Source: Isoetes taiwanensis (Eukaryota > Streptophyta > Lycopodiopsida > Isoetales > Isoetaceae). From it: a DNA stretch of 64,000 nucleotides. Within the stretch, counting starts at the first letter, position 1. Every line of letters starts with the position of its first letter. The stretch spans positions 4,925,775 through 4,989,774 of the forward strand of contig JAJEKV010000081.1 in the NCBI GenBank assembly GCA_021234155.1, written 5' to 3'. Below are positions 1 through 12,884 of the stretch, in pieces. The position numbers were made by a program, and so were the translations under genes. The notes beneath the pieces are model-generated. The model was not told the DNA's origin and searched no databases. It saw only the letters and a list, made by a program, of their open reading frames with translations.

Positions 1-1027
1 GTACCCGGTGGAATTGCACAATAAACAAGGCCCATTAGGTATAGTGGCGGGCGAGGATTGTGAAGAGATGGAAAAAAGCGTGGTATACACTCTTGTGCTC
101 GGTGGTATATGGGAGAGCACCTAGCCGGTTGGGAAGCATTTCAAGCTGTTTTTGGTTTAAAGGAGGCGGAGACAAGATAATTTGGGAATGTGTGGCTTCC
201 GTACTCCCAAACACAATAAATAGAGGAGATCAAAGTCCATGGGTCGTACATCCTTAAATCTGACCTAACAAGTTTGTGAAGTCATGCTCTGATGGTTTGA
301 AGACTAAAGGATTTCTTCGATTATCTCCCAAGTGGGAGCTAGTGATCTGAGGAGGACATCCTTAAAAACATCACGGAGAAAGCGCTTGGCTGAAATTCCT
401 CCCTCCACGAATCAGCGCCTTTCTTTGCAAGTGATCCACGGGGTCCCAAGGGTCAATCATCTAGTCTCCAAATGGGACAATAGCGTGAGCCCACTTTGCC
501 CTATGTGTGAAGAGGAAGAAGAATCTATAGAACATTTATGCGGTGGAATGTGGGATCTTTGCAAGAAGTATGGGCCTGGAGTCCGGATAGGTTCGAATAC
601 CCCTTAGGAACCAAAGAATTGCTGCTAGGAATTCTCCTCGAATGGTGCCCCAAGAAGAAGATTTCTTTTCACATAGCGAGGGCACGAGCGATCTGGTCAA
701 TATGGAAAAGGAGGAATGCAGGAGTCTTATTTGAGAATCGGGGGAGGTATTCATATCATCAACTCGGCTACTTCACGGTACTTGAAAGACTTAAAAATTT
801 AGGCTAGTTTTTTAAATGTGAAGAAGAGGTAAAGGAAGAAATATGGGGCACCTATTTTAATGTGGGTCTAGGTCGGGAAGAGAATAGTACAAGGCTGGAG
901 CTACGTAGCTACCCCCATCTCATATTCGTGGATGGGTGCACCTCTGCCATGTGGCTTTGTATCATTCTCTCTAAGTAAATAAAATCTTTTTTATCCCAAA
1001 AAAAAAAAAATAAATAAATAAATAAAA
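1..1027 (+). mobile_element. 3' end of a plant L1-type LINE (zf-RVT region and poly-A tail)
   Basis: Three plus-strand reading segments (60-257, 332-607, 538-807) lie in different frames and together look like the C-terminal part of a LINE ORF2. The segment near 410-540 has the reverse-transcriptase zinc-binding pattern: RLSLQVIHGVPR, then CPMC, then IEHL followed by a cysteine. The next segment has WSIWKRRNAGVLF, a common LINE C-terminal motif. An A-rich tail (998-1010, then TAAA repeats to about 1027) follows a short 3' UTR and marks the 3' terminus. The RT core and endonuclease would lie left of the window. Frameshifts between segments show the copy is dead. Confidence 0.75.
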
Positions 1028-1181
1028 TTTTTGTCACACCGGGGGTGGCGTCCCTAAGGCGAAGAAGGGGCAAAATTTTGCAACACAAACCATTAACATC
1101 CACCATATAAAAATTAAATCCCCAACACATAACAATCAAACATAATAACCATTGACATTAACAACCAACACATAACTACCA

Positions 1182-1580
1182 TTGACATTAATTAACACAA
1201 CCATTGGGTCCAACACATTTAAATTAAAATCCCCTTAAACCCCTTTGGTTTGGGTGCATATTCACAGGGGTTGGCGTAGGGGCGTGAGCCCTCATAATTG
1301 TATTTTTGCACGCGTCTGAAATCAACACCATATAGTATTAAAACTTGAAATCTTATAGTATTTTGTGAATCTTGTTATATAGTATAGCAAATTTTTGTAC
1401 TTGCATACCCCATAAGCGAGGAACTTTCGTGCGGTATAGATTAAGGAATAAGGGGGTGAATATGCCTATCCAACTCTCGTTGCCGGAGTCACCCCGTGTG
1501 AATATGCACCCAAACCAAAGGGGTTTAAGGGGATTTTAATTTAAATGTTGAACTAATGGTTGTGTTAATTAATGTCAACG
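1182..1580. repeat. Inverted repeat, arms about 85 bp, of a dispersed element
   Basis: The left arm (about 1182-1266) and right arm (about 1498-1580) are reverse complements at most positions. Both contain the block running from AAATTAAAATCCCC to TTTGGGTGCATATTCAC. The spacer of about 230 bp holds no ORF. The same block, with flanking sequence, recurs at 28540-28830, so this is a dispersed repeat family. The structure resembles a foldback or MITE, but no target duplication was found and the family is not recognised. Confidence 0.6.
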
Positions 1581-2277
1581 GAATATTAATTAATTCAAGA
1601 AAATAGGGAACGATTCATCGAGACATCAAAGTAAATTATTACGAATATTATTCTTGTACTTTATGCATTATGTATTACTATGCATTTATTGACATAACAA
1701 AAGGGGGAGACTAGCAATAAAGGGGCTTAAGGAATGGGTTGGGTTGGTTGTAGAGTTGGCGGTAGGGGAACTATAGGTAGATGAAGGAAAATGGTCATTA
1801 CTATGTTTTGGCCCTCTGTAGATGTCAACACCTAAAGATATGAGTGATATACAAATGACTCTAGTAGGATAAGAAGATAAGATGGCCAAAAGCTTTGCTC
1901 TTGTAGCCCAATTTGCCATCCACTTTGCATAAATTAAGCAAATCAAACTATTCAGTTTCGTCGTTCATAAACCAGCCCATAAAAAGATCAATTAGACATG
2001 TATCGCATTTGTAGATCACAATTCCATGACAATGAGGTCTATCAATACCTATTGCATTACATGTGATGAGAAGCAAATCACGTACATTGGCAATTGTTGG
2101 ATCCTTAACGTGTGAAGCATTACACATTGATGCCTATTCGAAAAATGGCTAGAGATGTTGAGAAATATGGTGGTTCTTGCTTGAAGACATAACACATGTT
2201 TTGCATGCGAATCAGTCTAATCCTGTTTGAGCCAATATTGTTAAAGTTTCAAACTTGAAATGAAGTATAGCCATCTA
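1581..2277. other. Intergenic, no gene recognised
   Basis: AT-rich sequence with only short ORFs on both strands. The minus-strand ORF at 1686-1946 shows no known motif. I see no RNA gene or convincing TE end here. Confidence 0.4.
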
Positions 2278-3316
2278 TCTATCTTGTTAATTTGGGATTA
2301 TCCGGCTTGGCAGAAAATATTTTTGGAATTTATTTTAAATGATTTCACTATGATTTTAGAGGTTTTGGCGTGTAGGAAAAAATCTCGATTCTCCAAAAAT
2401 TGAGAAAGAATTTGGCTCTAACGTATTTTCTGCATTTTCCCTTTTTATTCCACGAATCTGCATGCATGAATCTGGTGCACAGACGCACCGCCTATCTTGC
2501 CGAAGGCCTTCATCTGATCTTTGATTTCTCCTGATTGTCACCAGATGGCCGTACTTTTATTAGGTTTGCGCACAAGCATGGAGGTATGCTGCAATCTCTG
2601 TGTTTCAGGTACAGTCATTTTCGAATTTGTTGTAAGAGTCTGGATGCCTTTGATTTTGTCTGGGATTAGGCATATAAGTTAAATAATCTCCTTACGACCT
2701 TTTCCCAAAGCATTTGTTACGGTGCTTCATGGAAGTATTCTTAGCGGGAGCTTGGATTGCGCGAGAATATACTTTAGGGTTTCAAGAGCCGTGAATATCT
2801 ATTTTATTGATGTTCTCTTATGGATTATGGTTTCCATCTGCTATTTGATAATTTTGCCTAATCATCCTATCATATAACTCTGCAGTGATTCTTCGGCCTT
2901 CCTGTTTAAATTCTTAGTTCCTCTATACATCTCATAGTGGTGCACAAAAAAGCAGGAGAATTTTGTAATAGGAGATGGTATCTACATGTGTAAATCATGT
3001 CATTGTACATTAGGTAGGTAGATGGAAGAAAGAAGGGAACGTTTGAAGAGAATGATTTGTTTTATCAACACTGCTAGAGACTGCTAGGGCCCATGAGTTC
3101 AATTAATGGCAATATGCCAATGGGTAGCATGTTGTATGAGTAGATCACGATTATTTGCATTAGCTTCATAGAGTAGAGCACCCATATTATCATCTGTATT
3201 ATAGCACTTAAGGTTATGGGTTCTGTAATGTTTTATTAGCTCCTTAAGGTCAAGGTTAAGGTTTTGTTTTTGCTCTACGATGCTATCATTTTCTAATTTC
3301 TTTTGTTATATTGCAG

Positions 3317-3760
3317 TACTACGCCCATTATACTCTTACAAACAGAATCATCCAATCAACCTTCTTCTTTTGGGCTTATTTATTGGGCTTCGAAAAAAGG
3401 ATATGATTTCAGCTTCCTGGGGCCAATGTTTTTTGTATCACTGATAGTATTCATAGTATGGGGTTCTGTTCAGGTAAATTGTTTGCTGATTTCTATCTTG
3501 ATATCTCATCCTACTACAATTATATTATCTAATATCTTGCATGTGATCTGCAGTCATTCTTTCCAATTGTATCACTTGCAGTCAGCATATATTCTGGACT
3601 TGGGGCCATTATCTTCAATGCGTATATTGTTTGTGACACGGACAATCTTATCAAGTGCTTCTCCTATGATGATTACATATGGACCTCTATATCTGCAACT
3701 CCTCAGAGGAATGGATTCAAATTGAGAGGATCTTCAATACAGCTGGAATAAGATATGTGG
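3317..3760 (+). pseudogene. Fragment of a BI-1/LFG-family (TMBIM) membrane protein gene
   Basis: The family consists of multi-pass ER or Golgi membrane proteins that restrain cell death and affect calcium handling. Exon 1 here reads WASKKGYDFSFLGPMFF and then a hydrophobic stretch ending WGSVQ at 3473. The intron at 3474-3553 (80 bp) starts GTAAAT and ends TGCAG. Exon 2 reads SFFPIVSLAVSIYSGLGAII and then the family hallmark YIVCDTDNLIKCFSYDDYIW. After that the frame is lost, with LYLQLL continuing in another frame, and a stop follows near 3750. Only the C-terminal half of a roughly 240-residue protein is represented, and the start of exon 1 is already out of register. The fragment lies inside Helitron-1 in the same orientation, so capture of a genomic (intron-containing) piece is the simplest explanation. 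Confidence 0.75.
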
Positions 3761-6365
3761 ACTGAAGGTATTGTTTCATTTTACCGATTTGGCAAGCAAG
3801 CAACTACTTCTAAGTGTTATTGGTTCATTTGCAGAGTTATGTGTCCACAACAAGATCTGAACTCAAGACTTCTTTGGATCTAAATTAATAGATCTAATGA
3901 CGATGACGCTCTTGAACCACCCATGTACTCAAAGGTAGTTTTGAAAGCTTGAGATAACTTTTCAAGATAGCGTATCATACATTTCGTTATTATATGGCTA
4001 TCATTATTGGATAGATGATATTTTGAGGCAGGATTGAGTGGCCTTTCTAGAAAAGCAGGCCTGAGTGGTATATCTTTGTAGCAGGAAACACTGGAGCAGT
4101 GCAATATTGTTTGGCCTCTCATTTATTCTATATGTTTTCGTGAAGTCTGAAATGTAAGTATGCCAAATCGAGTAAGGGTCCGGATCTTTTTAACAACTCT
4201 TTTGCTTCATCTTTTTCTTTTTGCATCTCTTTGTCATAGGGCACTAACATTTAGTATCCAAGTTTGAAGTTGCATGATAAATTGGCATTTAACTAGCTTT
4301 GACTTTGGTGTATCTGCATTTGTAGGAATTTATAGAGGTATGCACAGCAGAGGTTTTACAAGCCTTATTGCAGGTGAATCTTAATCCCTCTATAAATCTA
4401 TGCTTTGTTGTTGTTGGAGTCTATAGAAAGCCTGATTGAACTTGCATAAATAGAGAAACTTTGTGGTGATGTGTACACAATGGTTTCATAGACTACAACC
4501 ATAGTGTAATGATACTCTGATCGTCCTAACAGATCCAAAAATATAAACCTGCAATCTTATTAATAATTGAATAATTTTTCTAAAGGCCCATCCTAACTGT
4601 GGTCCCACGTTATGCTATAGCCCATTTTGTTGACTTCCGGCTCCATAAGGTCAATCTTGATTTGGGGCTTTGTTATTGCATCACCTTTTTCTCACGGTTG
4701 TTAGATGTCCGTGTTCATAATTGCAAATCATTTTGATGGCCATCTATGTTTGCCAAAAAAAAATTAGTCGATACTGGCTAGAGAATATTCGGTTCTTTGG
4801 TTATTCAAGCATTATTTTCTACATTTGCTCAACAGATGATCCATTTAGAACTCTAAATTTGTGCAATTTTGTAATGCTTGAGAATTCTTAAAACCTGTTT
4901 TACCAATTTTACCAATGCAACATGCTTGACACTACTGCTTTTATTCTTTATGGTGATGACCATGTTCAACACGGCCCAAAAAATGCTTAGTTGTTTGTAA
5001 GATGTGGACAAATATGGTAAGAAAAAATAGAATGGTACACTATGTTAAACTCTAGCCCCCAATGCATAGATACTATGCATGAAAATATAAGGAAAGTGGC
5101 ATGGTTGATTGACGCTAAAAACACAAAATAGTCTTGATATCTAGGCTATGCCATCTTTTCAACTATCTTTGTTTTTGGCCTTAAAACTATGCTATATAGC
5201 TCTAATAGGACATAGTTTGCACATCATGACTTTCGCTCCTTTTATTTGTAATAAAAACCACGCAATCATAAGCTGCATTGCAATTAGTTGGGATTTATTT
5301 TTCATACTAATGTGCCTTACTTTATTCACAAATGTTGTTTGTGATGTAGGAGGGACAAGCTACCTTCTTTGGCAAAATTTTGGCAAGATTGGATAACATT
5401 TTTGAGACAATAAAGATGCAACGAAAAATACATACGATACAACACATCTTTGCAACATATAAACTAGAAATATAAGCATTAGATCATATGTAGGTTTATA
5501 GACATGGCACTTTATGGCCCATAATTGGATGACAATGTTTCTAGAATCTAATGCATGAGCCAAATTTTCATGTGAACAGAACAAAATACAAACTATATGA
5601 TTTGGCAATGTCGATTTTTATTTATTCAGTGCAGTTTCAGTCCATCCAATCTTCAAGTTCTCAAGTTTCTTTAGACTGATGAAATGCTAGAACAAAAAGG
5701 TTTAAATGGCATGCTACTCTTTCTACACATAGCGCATGCAACTTGGTGCTCATGTCAACATCTATTTTTCCTAATATATAATGCCTAATATATAAAATAT
5801 GAAACTAGGATTTACTTAAAGAAAATACAATGTATGTGAGCTTGCAAGTAGTTATTCTCACTATTCTACCACAATTAACAATGTGGCTTAACACTATCCT
5901 CTAATAAGTTTTGTATCTCATGTATTTTTGCGGGGCTCACTAAATCCAATATATACCCTCGAACATTGCTTAGAGATCCACTTACTAATATGAATGAAAA
6001 TTGTATAGGCATTTATCTCCTTCCTTACTTTCCATTCTTCTTGCTTATTGGGTTCAAAATAGAAGCAGCCCTACTGACTTAAGATATAAAACGACATTTA
6101 ATTACATGAAACATATGCATTCCTCTTGCAGAAACATGTCAAACCAAAAGTTTGAATCATATTTATGACATAATATGTTTCTACACCATGAGCACCATAA
6201 AGATGTTTTCATTCACACCTTTTAGCTAGCACAAAACTATCTGAGAACTCCATGATGTCGCTAATCAAGACCCCATAGGATTTTTCAAACCAATTTTATT
6301 CCCCATCTAACAATTCCTAAATGCTGACGTAACTTACATATGGCACACTTCCAAATTGCAACTAA

Positions 6366-6393
6366 GCCCGGCAACGCCGGGCACCATAACTAG
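6366..6393 (+). other. Helitron-1 3' hairpin and CTAG terminus
   Basis: A perfect 7-bp GC stem with a 3-nt AAC loop (6366-6382) is followed by ACCATAA and CTAG. The same 17-nt hairpin and 7-nt spacer occur in reverse complement at 46995-47018, where the element ends CTGG instead of CTAG. Both terminal tetramers fit CTRR. Confidence 0.8.
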
Positions 6394-7040
6394 TTAGAAT
6401 TTAATTTCATTGTTTGTCATGCAATGTATGTGAAAGGAGGCCATTATAGCATCGACAACATTGTTTGTGATGCACTCTATGTCAAGGCTAAGTCAAAAGA
6501 GAACTACATTTACACAAACATCACGGACCTATAGTCTTTGCGATTTAATTTGACCATGGAAGGGCTTGTTTATTGGTTTTACGTCACTTATTTTTATGAC
6601 TCTAGCAAAATGTTCATTTTATAGCGATAGTAAGATTTTAATTAAACATGAATGTGAAGATGTTGCTTGAGATGGCGTGCTTAACAATAAGCACATCCAA
6701 ATTTCCCATTTGAGAAGGTAGAAAAACACCACAAAGAAGTCTTGGTATTAGCAAATCACTTTTGCTTAGGAAGGGTTATGAAAAGTTATTGTTATTATTG
6801 TCTCTTTGGGGGTGTCCGCCTTAAATCATTTACAATTGAATTAATCAAAGCTAATTGAGATGGTTAGAACCACTTAGTGTTGGAGGTCGGAGTGTGATTG
6901 AGAGAAAAGAGAGTAGTTACCCTTATCTAGGCTCTAGGTATAGTTCTAATGCGGACACTTGAACATGAAATAATTACTGGAAGAAACATTATATATACTA
7001 GATAATACAAGCATTAGTAACTCACTTTCCTAATGAATTG
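6394..7040. other. Intergenic flank of Helitron-1
   Basis: Host-side sequence after the Helitron terminus. It has no ORF of note and no repeat that I could match elsewhere in the window. Confidence 0.35.
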
Positions 7041-7150
7041 AATAGAATAGAATAGAATAGAATAGAATAGAATAGAATAGAATAGAATAGAATAGAATAG
7101 AATAGAATAGAATAGAATAGAATAGAATAGAATAGAATAGAATAGAATAG
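7041..7150. repeat. Pentanucleotide microsatellite (AATAG)22
   Basis: Twenty-two uninterrupted copies of AATAG span 110 bp and end in the variant GATAG. Perfect periodicity implies a young or actively slipping array. It is not the plant telomere repeat (TTTAGGG). Confidence 0.95.
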
Positions 7151-10100
7151 GATAGGATTTTTATCGACACTTTTAACTATGGGTAGTCAACAAAATAATG
7201 TATCCTTTACAAATATTGAGAAACAAGATAGAAATACTCATAGTTCATTTGAAATGTTGCCTCAACAGTGCCAACGCAATCGATATATTATACAAATGGA
7301 TAAGTGTCCTTTCCAACTACATAAACGAGTAGAAAAAAAGGCCCGTTTACCAAAAACTGTTTGTGCATGATTTATACTACCATAGCAGTCATACGCATTG
7401 ACAAGGCTATTGCCATTTGATCATGTGCACCATCAAACATCTGAGAATGATGCATTTTAGCCAAGAAATATATTGAACTTGTTAGGTTGAGAATACTTGC
7501 ATTTGTTGGAAGATACGGGTCCTTCCAATAACTTATGTGAACCATAGAACGTACAACTAACAAATTCATAGTCTTATGGTATGAAAAGAACTGTCTTGAT
7601 ATCTTAAGGCCATCCATAGTTACCAAGGTACAAAGGCAACTACACTACCCATTTATTCTACCATTTGTAGGTGCATGCACCAACTTGCTCAGTGCTTAGC
7701 TTGTGCCAACATGGAAATAAATGTGGCATTTTCTGATTATTTCATTTTCGTCGATTTTTGTTTATCATAACCATGGAAAACATGCATTCAAATATGGCAG
7801 TAAAAACTTTTAGTAGCCTTATATCATTCTTCATCAAACCACGACAGTTGTAAGGAGGTAGAAACCGACTGAACTTGCATCATACTGAACTTGCATCATA
7901 ATAGAAACTTCAAAGACATTTAATTGATATTACTCCTCGACTTTACTGCCTGCAATACATTAGGCAAATAACTATTTAGAGAATGTCAAGTCACACATGA
8001 CATTGATCCATAGGCATTCAATTTATATGAGCGAGATGAGACTTTAGCTTTTTATCCATCATAGTTTCAAAAGAGCGAGAATTCCATTTACTATAAAATT
8101 ATTATTAAGAACAGAATTAATACTATCTTCAGCGATATGTAGATCAAGCACAGGATATCTATAGTATTTATGCCCTTCAGTTGTGCTAGTTTTTGTTTAC
8201 AAGGTTAATTTCCCAAAGTTTATGAAGATTTCTTACAAGATTATTATTGTAAAGCAGAAACATGGTACAAACAAGCTCAAATAGGGTAAGCCTATAATCA
8301 CAAGCAAGTCAGATAGTGGTAGATAGTGCATCATTTGAACAATGACATTGAGCTTCGTAGTGCAAGAACCTAATTGATCCATGCTATGACATGGAGAAAA
8401 CTTTCACACATATAGCCTGTGTATATGAAATGCAAATTATGTTCTAAATTGTATCTGCAGGATCCTAAAAGGGAGATCCTAGATGTGGAACATTCACAGG
8501 CAAGTGTCCACAACCAAGTAACCTACTCCTAATTTGTAACGCCAGTCCATAGACCAATGATCTATATATTGAACTCTAAACATTTTGCAAACATTCCAAA
8601 TTGAATTTTAAGCAATATTGTTGCAGTGGGCCATTAGCTAAAGCAGTGCATCACATCATCTTTTGTTTACTACCATAATCGACTAGGAATGAATACCTTA
8701 TGAAGAAATGGCTTGATCTGCAATTACACAAATGGCCACTTACTTAACCTCTCTTCACATTTATGTAGTATGTAATAGGGAAACCTGCATAGTATGTAAT
8801 AGGCAGTGCATTGTATCAAACATTCCCACTACCCACTATATACGAATGAGAGTGACCTTATCTAGCCATTTGCCAAAATCAATTAAAAACCCTTTCACAT
8901 ATCCAGAGTTGGCACGTCTATTCATTATTATATCCATGTGAAGAGTTCTTTCCAGGCCCATAAATCTAGCTGCAACACATTTCCTTATCAGTATAAACCC
9001 ATTTGGCACTGAACAATGCCATACGTTGAAAGACTAAAGTGAGGGTATAAACTGTCTGTAATGTGCATGCCAATCATTGTAAATTTATCCATTGCATTAA
9101 TCTGCATTGCATTTCTAGCCTTTCTAGATCATATAAGACTCTTTAAAAGATAACGATACTATATTTAAATCCAAGATACTAATGAATAACTGGGATAGAA
9201 TGCAAAAGACTCCAAAATGGTCAAGCTTGACTTATAAAAAATATCACCTTTTTTTACGTCACAATGTAAAATCATGTGAATCATGAGTTCCACGCAATGT
9301 TGCCTCAATGCTCTGCCTGATTGATAAGTATAGAAATTAGAGGCTTGCATGACAAAGTAAATATAGAAAAGAAATAGAAGATATATAAGGATGATGCTCC
9401 TACCTTAAGTACCTGAATGCTCTTTTATAATTCTTTCACTATAGTTATATCTAACCTACAAATGAAGATTTAAAATCTTTTATAATCGTGATTGGCCGGA
9501 CATATTCAAGATGAAATGGAAAGGTATATGCTGAGACTAAAACAGACCCTCCAAAAATTAACTCTTCTAAAGATAGCCTCCTCCAACCCTCAAGCATAGG
9601 CCACCTCAATTCCTTTTATGGCAATCTCGACATGGATCTCCCTTCCTCATTGGGTATCCTTCACTCTAGCACAGACCTTGAGAAATCTTGCAAAAGTGTA
9701 GACACATGGATCCATATTATCTTCTTTCATCTTCTGGTATAGACTAAATTTGTTATGTGGTTGGATGGGATGAATAAACCAAAACATATGAGATCCATGA
9801 ATCGTTCATCTATAACAAAGCTGTTGAAAGCCTCTAGCGCATCATATATGGTCCTAGATTCCACAAATGTACTATATAGTTTCGCAGCTTCCATCATCTT
9901 TCATATGCATATAGCTTCTTTGCAACTCTAAATTCTTTTGTCTCCTACAATTCGGAATTTTATTGTGGTAATGGAAGGCGGCGTGACTCATTGATCCAGT
10001 GCAAAATCAATGCTTCCCTCATGCATTTTGTTTTTCTGGTTAATCTACCAAAATAATAATTAATAGATCTGGCGATATGTATTAACAACATAGGCAATCA

Positions 10101-10563
10101 CAACTCTCGCATGTACAAACTTTCGGACATCTGTTTTTATCCGAATTTTGGACATAAAATTCTATCTTTTTCATTTCTAACTAATGCCTATGTGCATAAA
10201 TCTCTGGCATAAAAGTGAATTATAGATCTTTCTTGGATAGTTCCCTTGGCTCAGGCAATTATAATAAAAAAATTGTGAAGGCACATAGCAATAGAGAACA
10301 TATCCTTACCTAAGTATAGACTTCAAGTGCTAGTGGTATTACACTTGGCTTCAAATTTAACAGATTGGCATCTTCTATGCCAGGCTTAGCTTCAATTGGA
10401 CGGATCGACATCTTCTAAACCTAGACAATTTGCTAGAGTCTCTGCATGCAAAATGTTTGAGTTGCAATTTAAAAAATGCACTAATTCATCAATTTACCCA
10501 AGCACATTATGCACCCCAAAAAATACCTAGTTCTCTATTTGTTTAGAGTAACAAAGAGCTTTT
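7151..10563. other. Long intergenic stretch, no gene recognised
   Basis: AT-rich, with ORFs of at most 84 codons on either strand and none with a motif I recognise. No tRNA, LTR, LINE tail or Helitron end was found. Confidence 0.4.
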
Positions 10564-10623
10564 TTGGGTTGCCCCTAAGGGGGCAAACCCTTGTTGGGTT
10601 GCCGCTAAGGGGGCAAACCCTTG
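10564..10623. repeat. Tandem duplication of a 30-bp GC-rich unit
   Basis: Two head-to-tail copies of a 30-bp unit, TTGGGTTGCC followed by CTAAGGGGGCAAACCCTTG, differ at one position. Each unit contains a partial inverted repeat (GGGTTGCC against GGCAAACCC). Confidence 0.85.
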
Positions 10624-11159
10624 TTTATGTGGGGTTTGTGGCATATTCTAGGTATATGCCAGTATATGCCCAGAATATACCGATGACTGCTAAAAACCCA
10701 TTATTGGCTGTAAATGCTCGGTCACTTGTGTTAGTGGGCAGCTACTCTCGAAACCGGCCAACCGGAGACGTCTCCTCTCGTGCAGATGGCGAGTATTTTG
10801 AGTGTTGAGTGTGTGGGCGGTCCTCACTACGACGCTATTTCATGGCGGCCTTCTGCATCCATCCTTTGCAATTAGGGCGAAACCGCATTGACAAGTTGCT
10901 TTTCCTAAGAATTTGAAGCAACAGGCGTTGGATCGCGTCTTTGCGACAGTCCAAGCATGTAGAATTCAACGGTATGAAATTCAAAGTTTTAGTTTCTGCT
11001 AGAAATGTCGAGAGAAGTATGGGCATGGTATGAGGGCTTATTACAGAAAAAAAATCCAAGACAAGCCTTGCAGATTTGGTGCAGGTCATATGGTGACTCG
11101 AAGGGATTGCTTCAACTTAGCGGCTTTTCTAGATGTAGAGAGGCTAGACTAATGCATGA

Positions 11160-12235
11160 GAAATTGTAAGGGCGTGGGTTTAGATCAGACCTTGGCATCC
11201 TAATTACTTTATTGAAGGCGTGCTGCAGTTCAAGCAATTTGTAGAGACTTCATGCAACTGCAATCATTAGTAGGAATGATATGAATATTTTTGTGGCTAA
11301 CACGTTGGTATACATGTATTATAAATGTAGGCACGAATTGGATGCTTATCAAGTCTTCAGCAGGATGCCTCATCAGGATGTGTTGTCCTAGAATATTGTG
11401 ATATTTGGGTATGCAGAAAACGAGGAATGTGAATTTGCCTCACATTGTTCGAATACATGCAAATTGAAGGTTTTACCCCAAGTTCTTGAACGTATGTAGC
11501 TGCGCTGAAGCCGTGTGCTAGTTCCACAGCAGTGGAAGAAGGTCAAGAAGTGAATGGAAGACTTTTGAAAATGAAGTGTCTCAAGAAGGCACGTCTATTC
11601 AGTCTGAAATTGAAAAGAATGGGCACCAGCAGGAGATTTTCGTAGAAAATATCCTCGTGGATATGTATGCCAAATGTGGAAACATGGAGCGTGCTCGTCG
11701 GGTCTTTGATAGCATCTTGCATCACACTGTAGTGTCTTGGAATGCCCTAATATTTGGATATGCAGAGGGTGGTGAAAGTGAGTTGGCTTTGGGGATATTT
11801 AAACAAATGCAAGATGGATGTGTTGCACCAAACGCTCTTAATTATATTGCTGCCTTGAAAGCATATGTTGGTTGTGCAGAAAAAGAGGATGACAAAGAGC
11901 TTGGGGGAAAATCTGTAAAAATAGATTGTTTAGAGAAGGATATTTCCATCCATTCTGAACTTGCAAGAAGCAGGCATGAATTAGACATTTTTGCGGCAAC
12001 TGCCTTGATAGATCTATATGCCAAATGTGGGGGATGATCCATGCATCGCGTGCATTTGATAGGATTCCCCATGACAATCTAGCATCTTGAAATACTCTAA
12101 TATTTGCATATGCAGAATGCGGGAAGTGTAAATTTGCATTGCAATTGTTTTTTCAAATACAAGATGAAGGTTTTGCGCCAGATGCTCGAGGTTATGTTGC
12201 TCGAGGTTATTGCTTGTAGGGACAACAGGGCGCCC
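11160..12235 (+). pseudogene. PPR protein gene fragment (PLS-type repeats), disrupted
   Basis: PPR proteins bind organellar RNA for editing, splicing or stability. Successive repeat remnants are readable on the plus strand: FVANTLVYMYYKCRHELDA near 11290, then a stop in place of the W of the usual VSWN; FVENILVDMYAKCGNMERA with RVFDS and VVSWNALIFGYA at 11640-11765; ATALIDLYAKCGG at 11995-12037; and LIFAYAECGKCKFAL near 12100. Spacing is that of long-S/L repeats of plant PLS proteins. The longest open segment is 11576-12037 (153 codons). Internal stops and frame changes show it is not translatable as a whole, and no start or C-terminal E/DYW domain is visible. It abuts an AAE14-like fragment at about 12240 with no intergenic space. 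Confidence 0.8.
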
Positions 12236-12239
12236 CAAA

Positions 12240-12884
12240 TTGCACTCAGTCTCATAGAGTCATAATGCACTGATTGTGCAATCTTTGGCCAAACTTGCTG
12301 TGGTTGGTTATTCTAGTAATGATGTAAGTATGTCCAAAATCTGGTTTCTCTGAATAGTTGCAGCATTGTTACTCTCAAGGCAAAAATTGGACAAGGATTG
12401 GTCTTTTATTCATAGGTCTATCTGCACACATCACCAATGTGCCACATTGGAGCAATTTCTTCTGCTCTTGCTATGATTATGGTAGGTGCTTGCCATGTGA
12501 TCATCCCAAAGTTCTCCACGGATCTTGTCTTTAGGAGTATACAAGATTATAACGTGTCAGCATTTATTGCTGTTCCAACAATGTTATCTGATATAGTTTC
12601 CTCGCCTTCTTTGCAAACAGGATATAGCTTCTCTCTAATGTGTTTGCAGTATTGTATTCTTTCTTACGGTGAGAATTATTTTGAATGGGGCAGGAGATAC
12701 TCGGTTAGGTCTTCTAAAAACGCTGAGCCAAGTATTTCTAGCTGCCAAGATCCTATTAGCATATGGTACGTATTTGTTTTCTGTTATTTTTTCCTCATCA
12801 CATTAGGTCATACGTTGCCTGAATATACAGGAATGACTGAAGCATGCTCTTCAATGACTTTCTTAACCCTTTTTGAAAAATAAG
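12240..12884 (+). pseudogene. Fragment of an AAE14-like 2-succinylbenzoate-CoA ligase gene
   Basis: In plants AAE14 activates o-succinylbenzoate for phylloquinone synthesis. Three exon pieces splice cleanly. Exon a reads HNALIVQSLAKLAVVGY and ends at 12323. After an intron (12324-12415), exon b reads VYLHTSPMCHIGAISSAL, then VGACHVIIPKF and FIAVPTML. After a disordered stretch near 12640 it continues in another frame with ILNGAG and AKILLAYG, ending at 12765. After a second intron (12766-12830), exon c reads MTEACSSMTFLTLFEK, the conserved adenylating-enzyme motif around YGMTE, and stops at a TAA. Only the middle of a roughly 550-residue enzyme is present; the C-terminal domain with the catalytic lysine is absent. 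It is fused directly to a PPR fragment upstream and to BUB3 sequence downstream. Confidence 0.8.

Larger units (their letters stand above)
2278..6393 (+). mobile_element. Non-autonomous Helitron (Helitron-1) carrying a gene fragment
   Basis: The 3' end is clear: a GC-rich hairpin GCCCGGC-AAC-GCCGGGC at 6366-6382, seven bases, then CTAG at 6390-6393 followed by a host T. That is the Helitron signature of hairpin, CTRR and insertion before T. The 5' end is set by similarity to the second Helitron of this window: TCTATCTTGTTAATTTGG at 2278 matches TCTATTGTTTAAATTTGG read inward from 52093. The likeness continues for about 100 bp, including CTATGATTT and GGTTTTGGCG. TC at 2274 is a possible alternative start because of a TCTA run. 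The element is about 4.1 kb and has no visible Rep/helicase ORF. It carries the BI-1/LFG-like fragment at 3317-3760. Confidence 0.7.
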
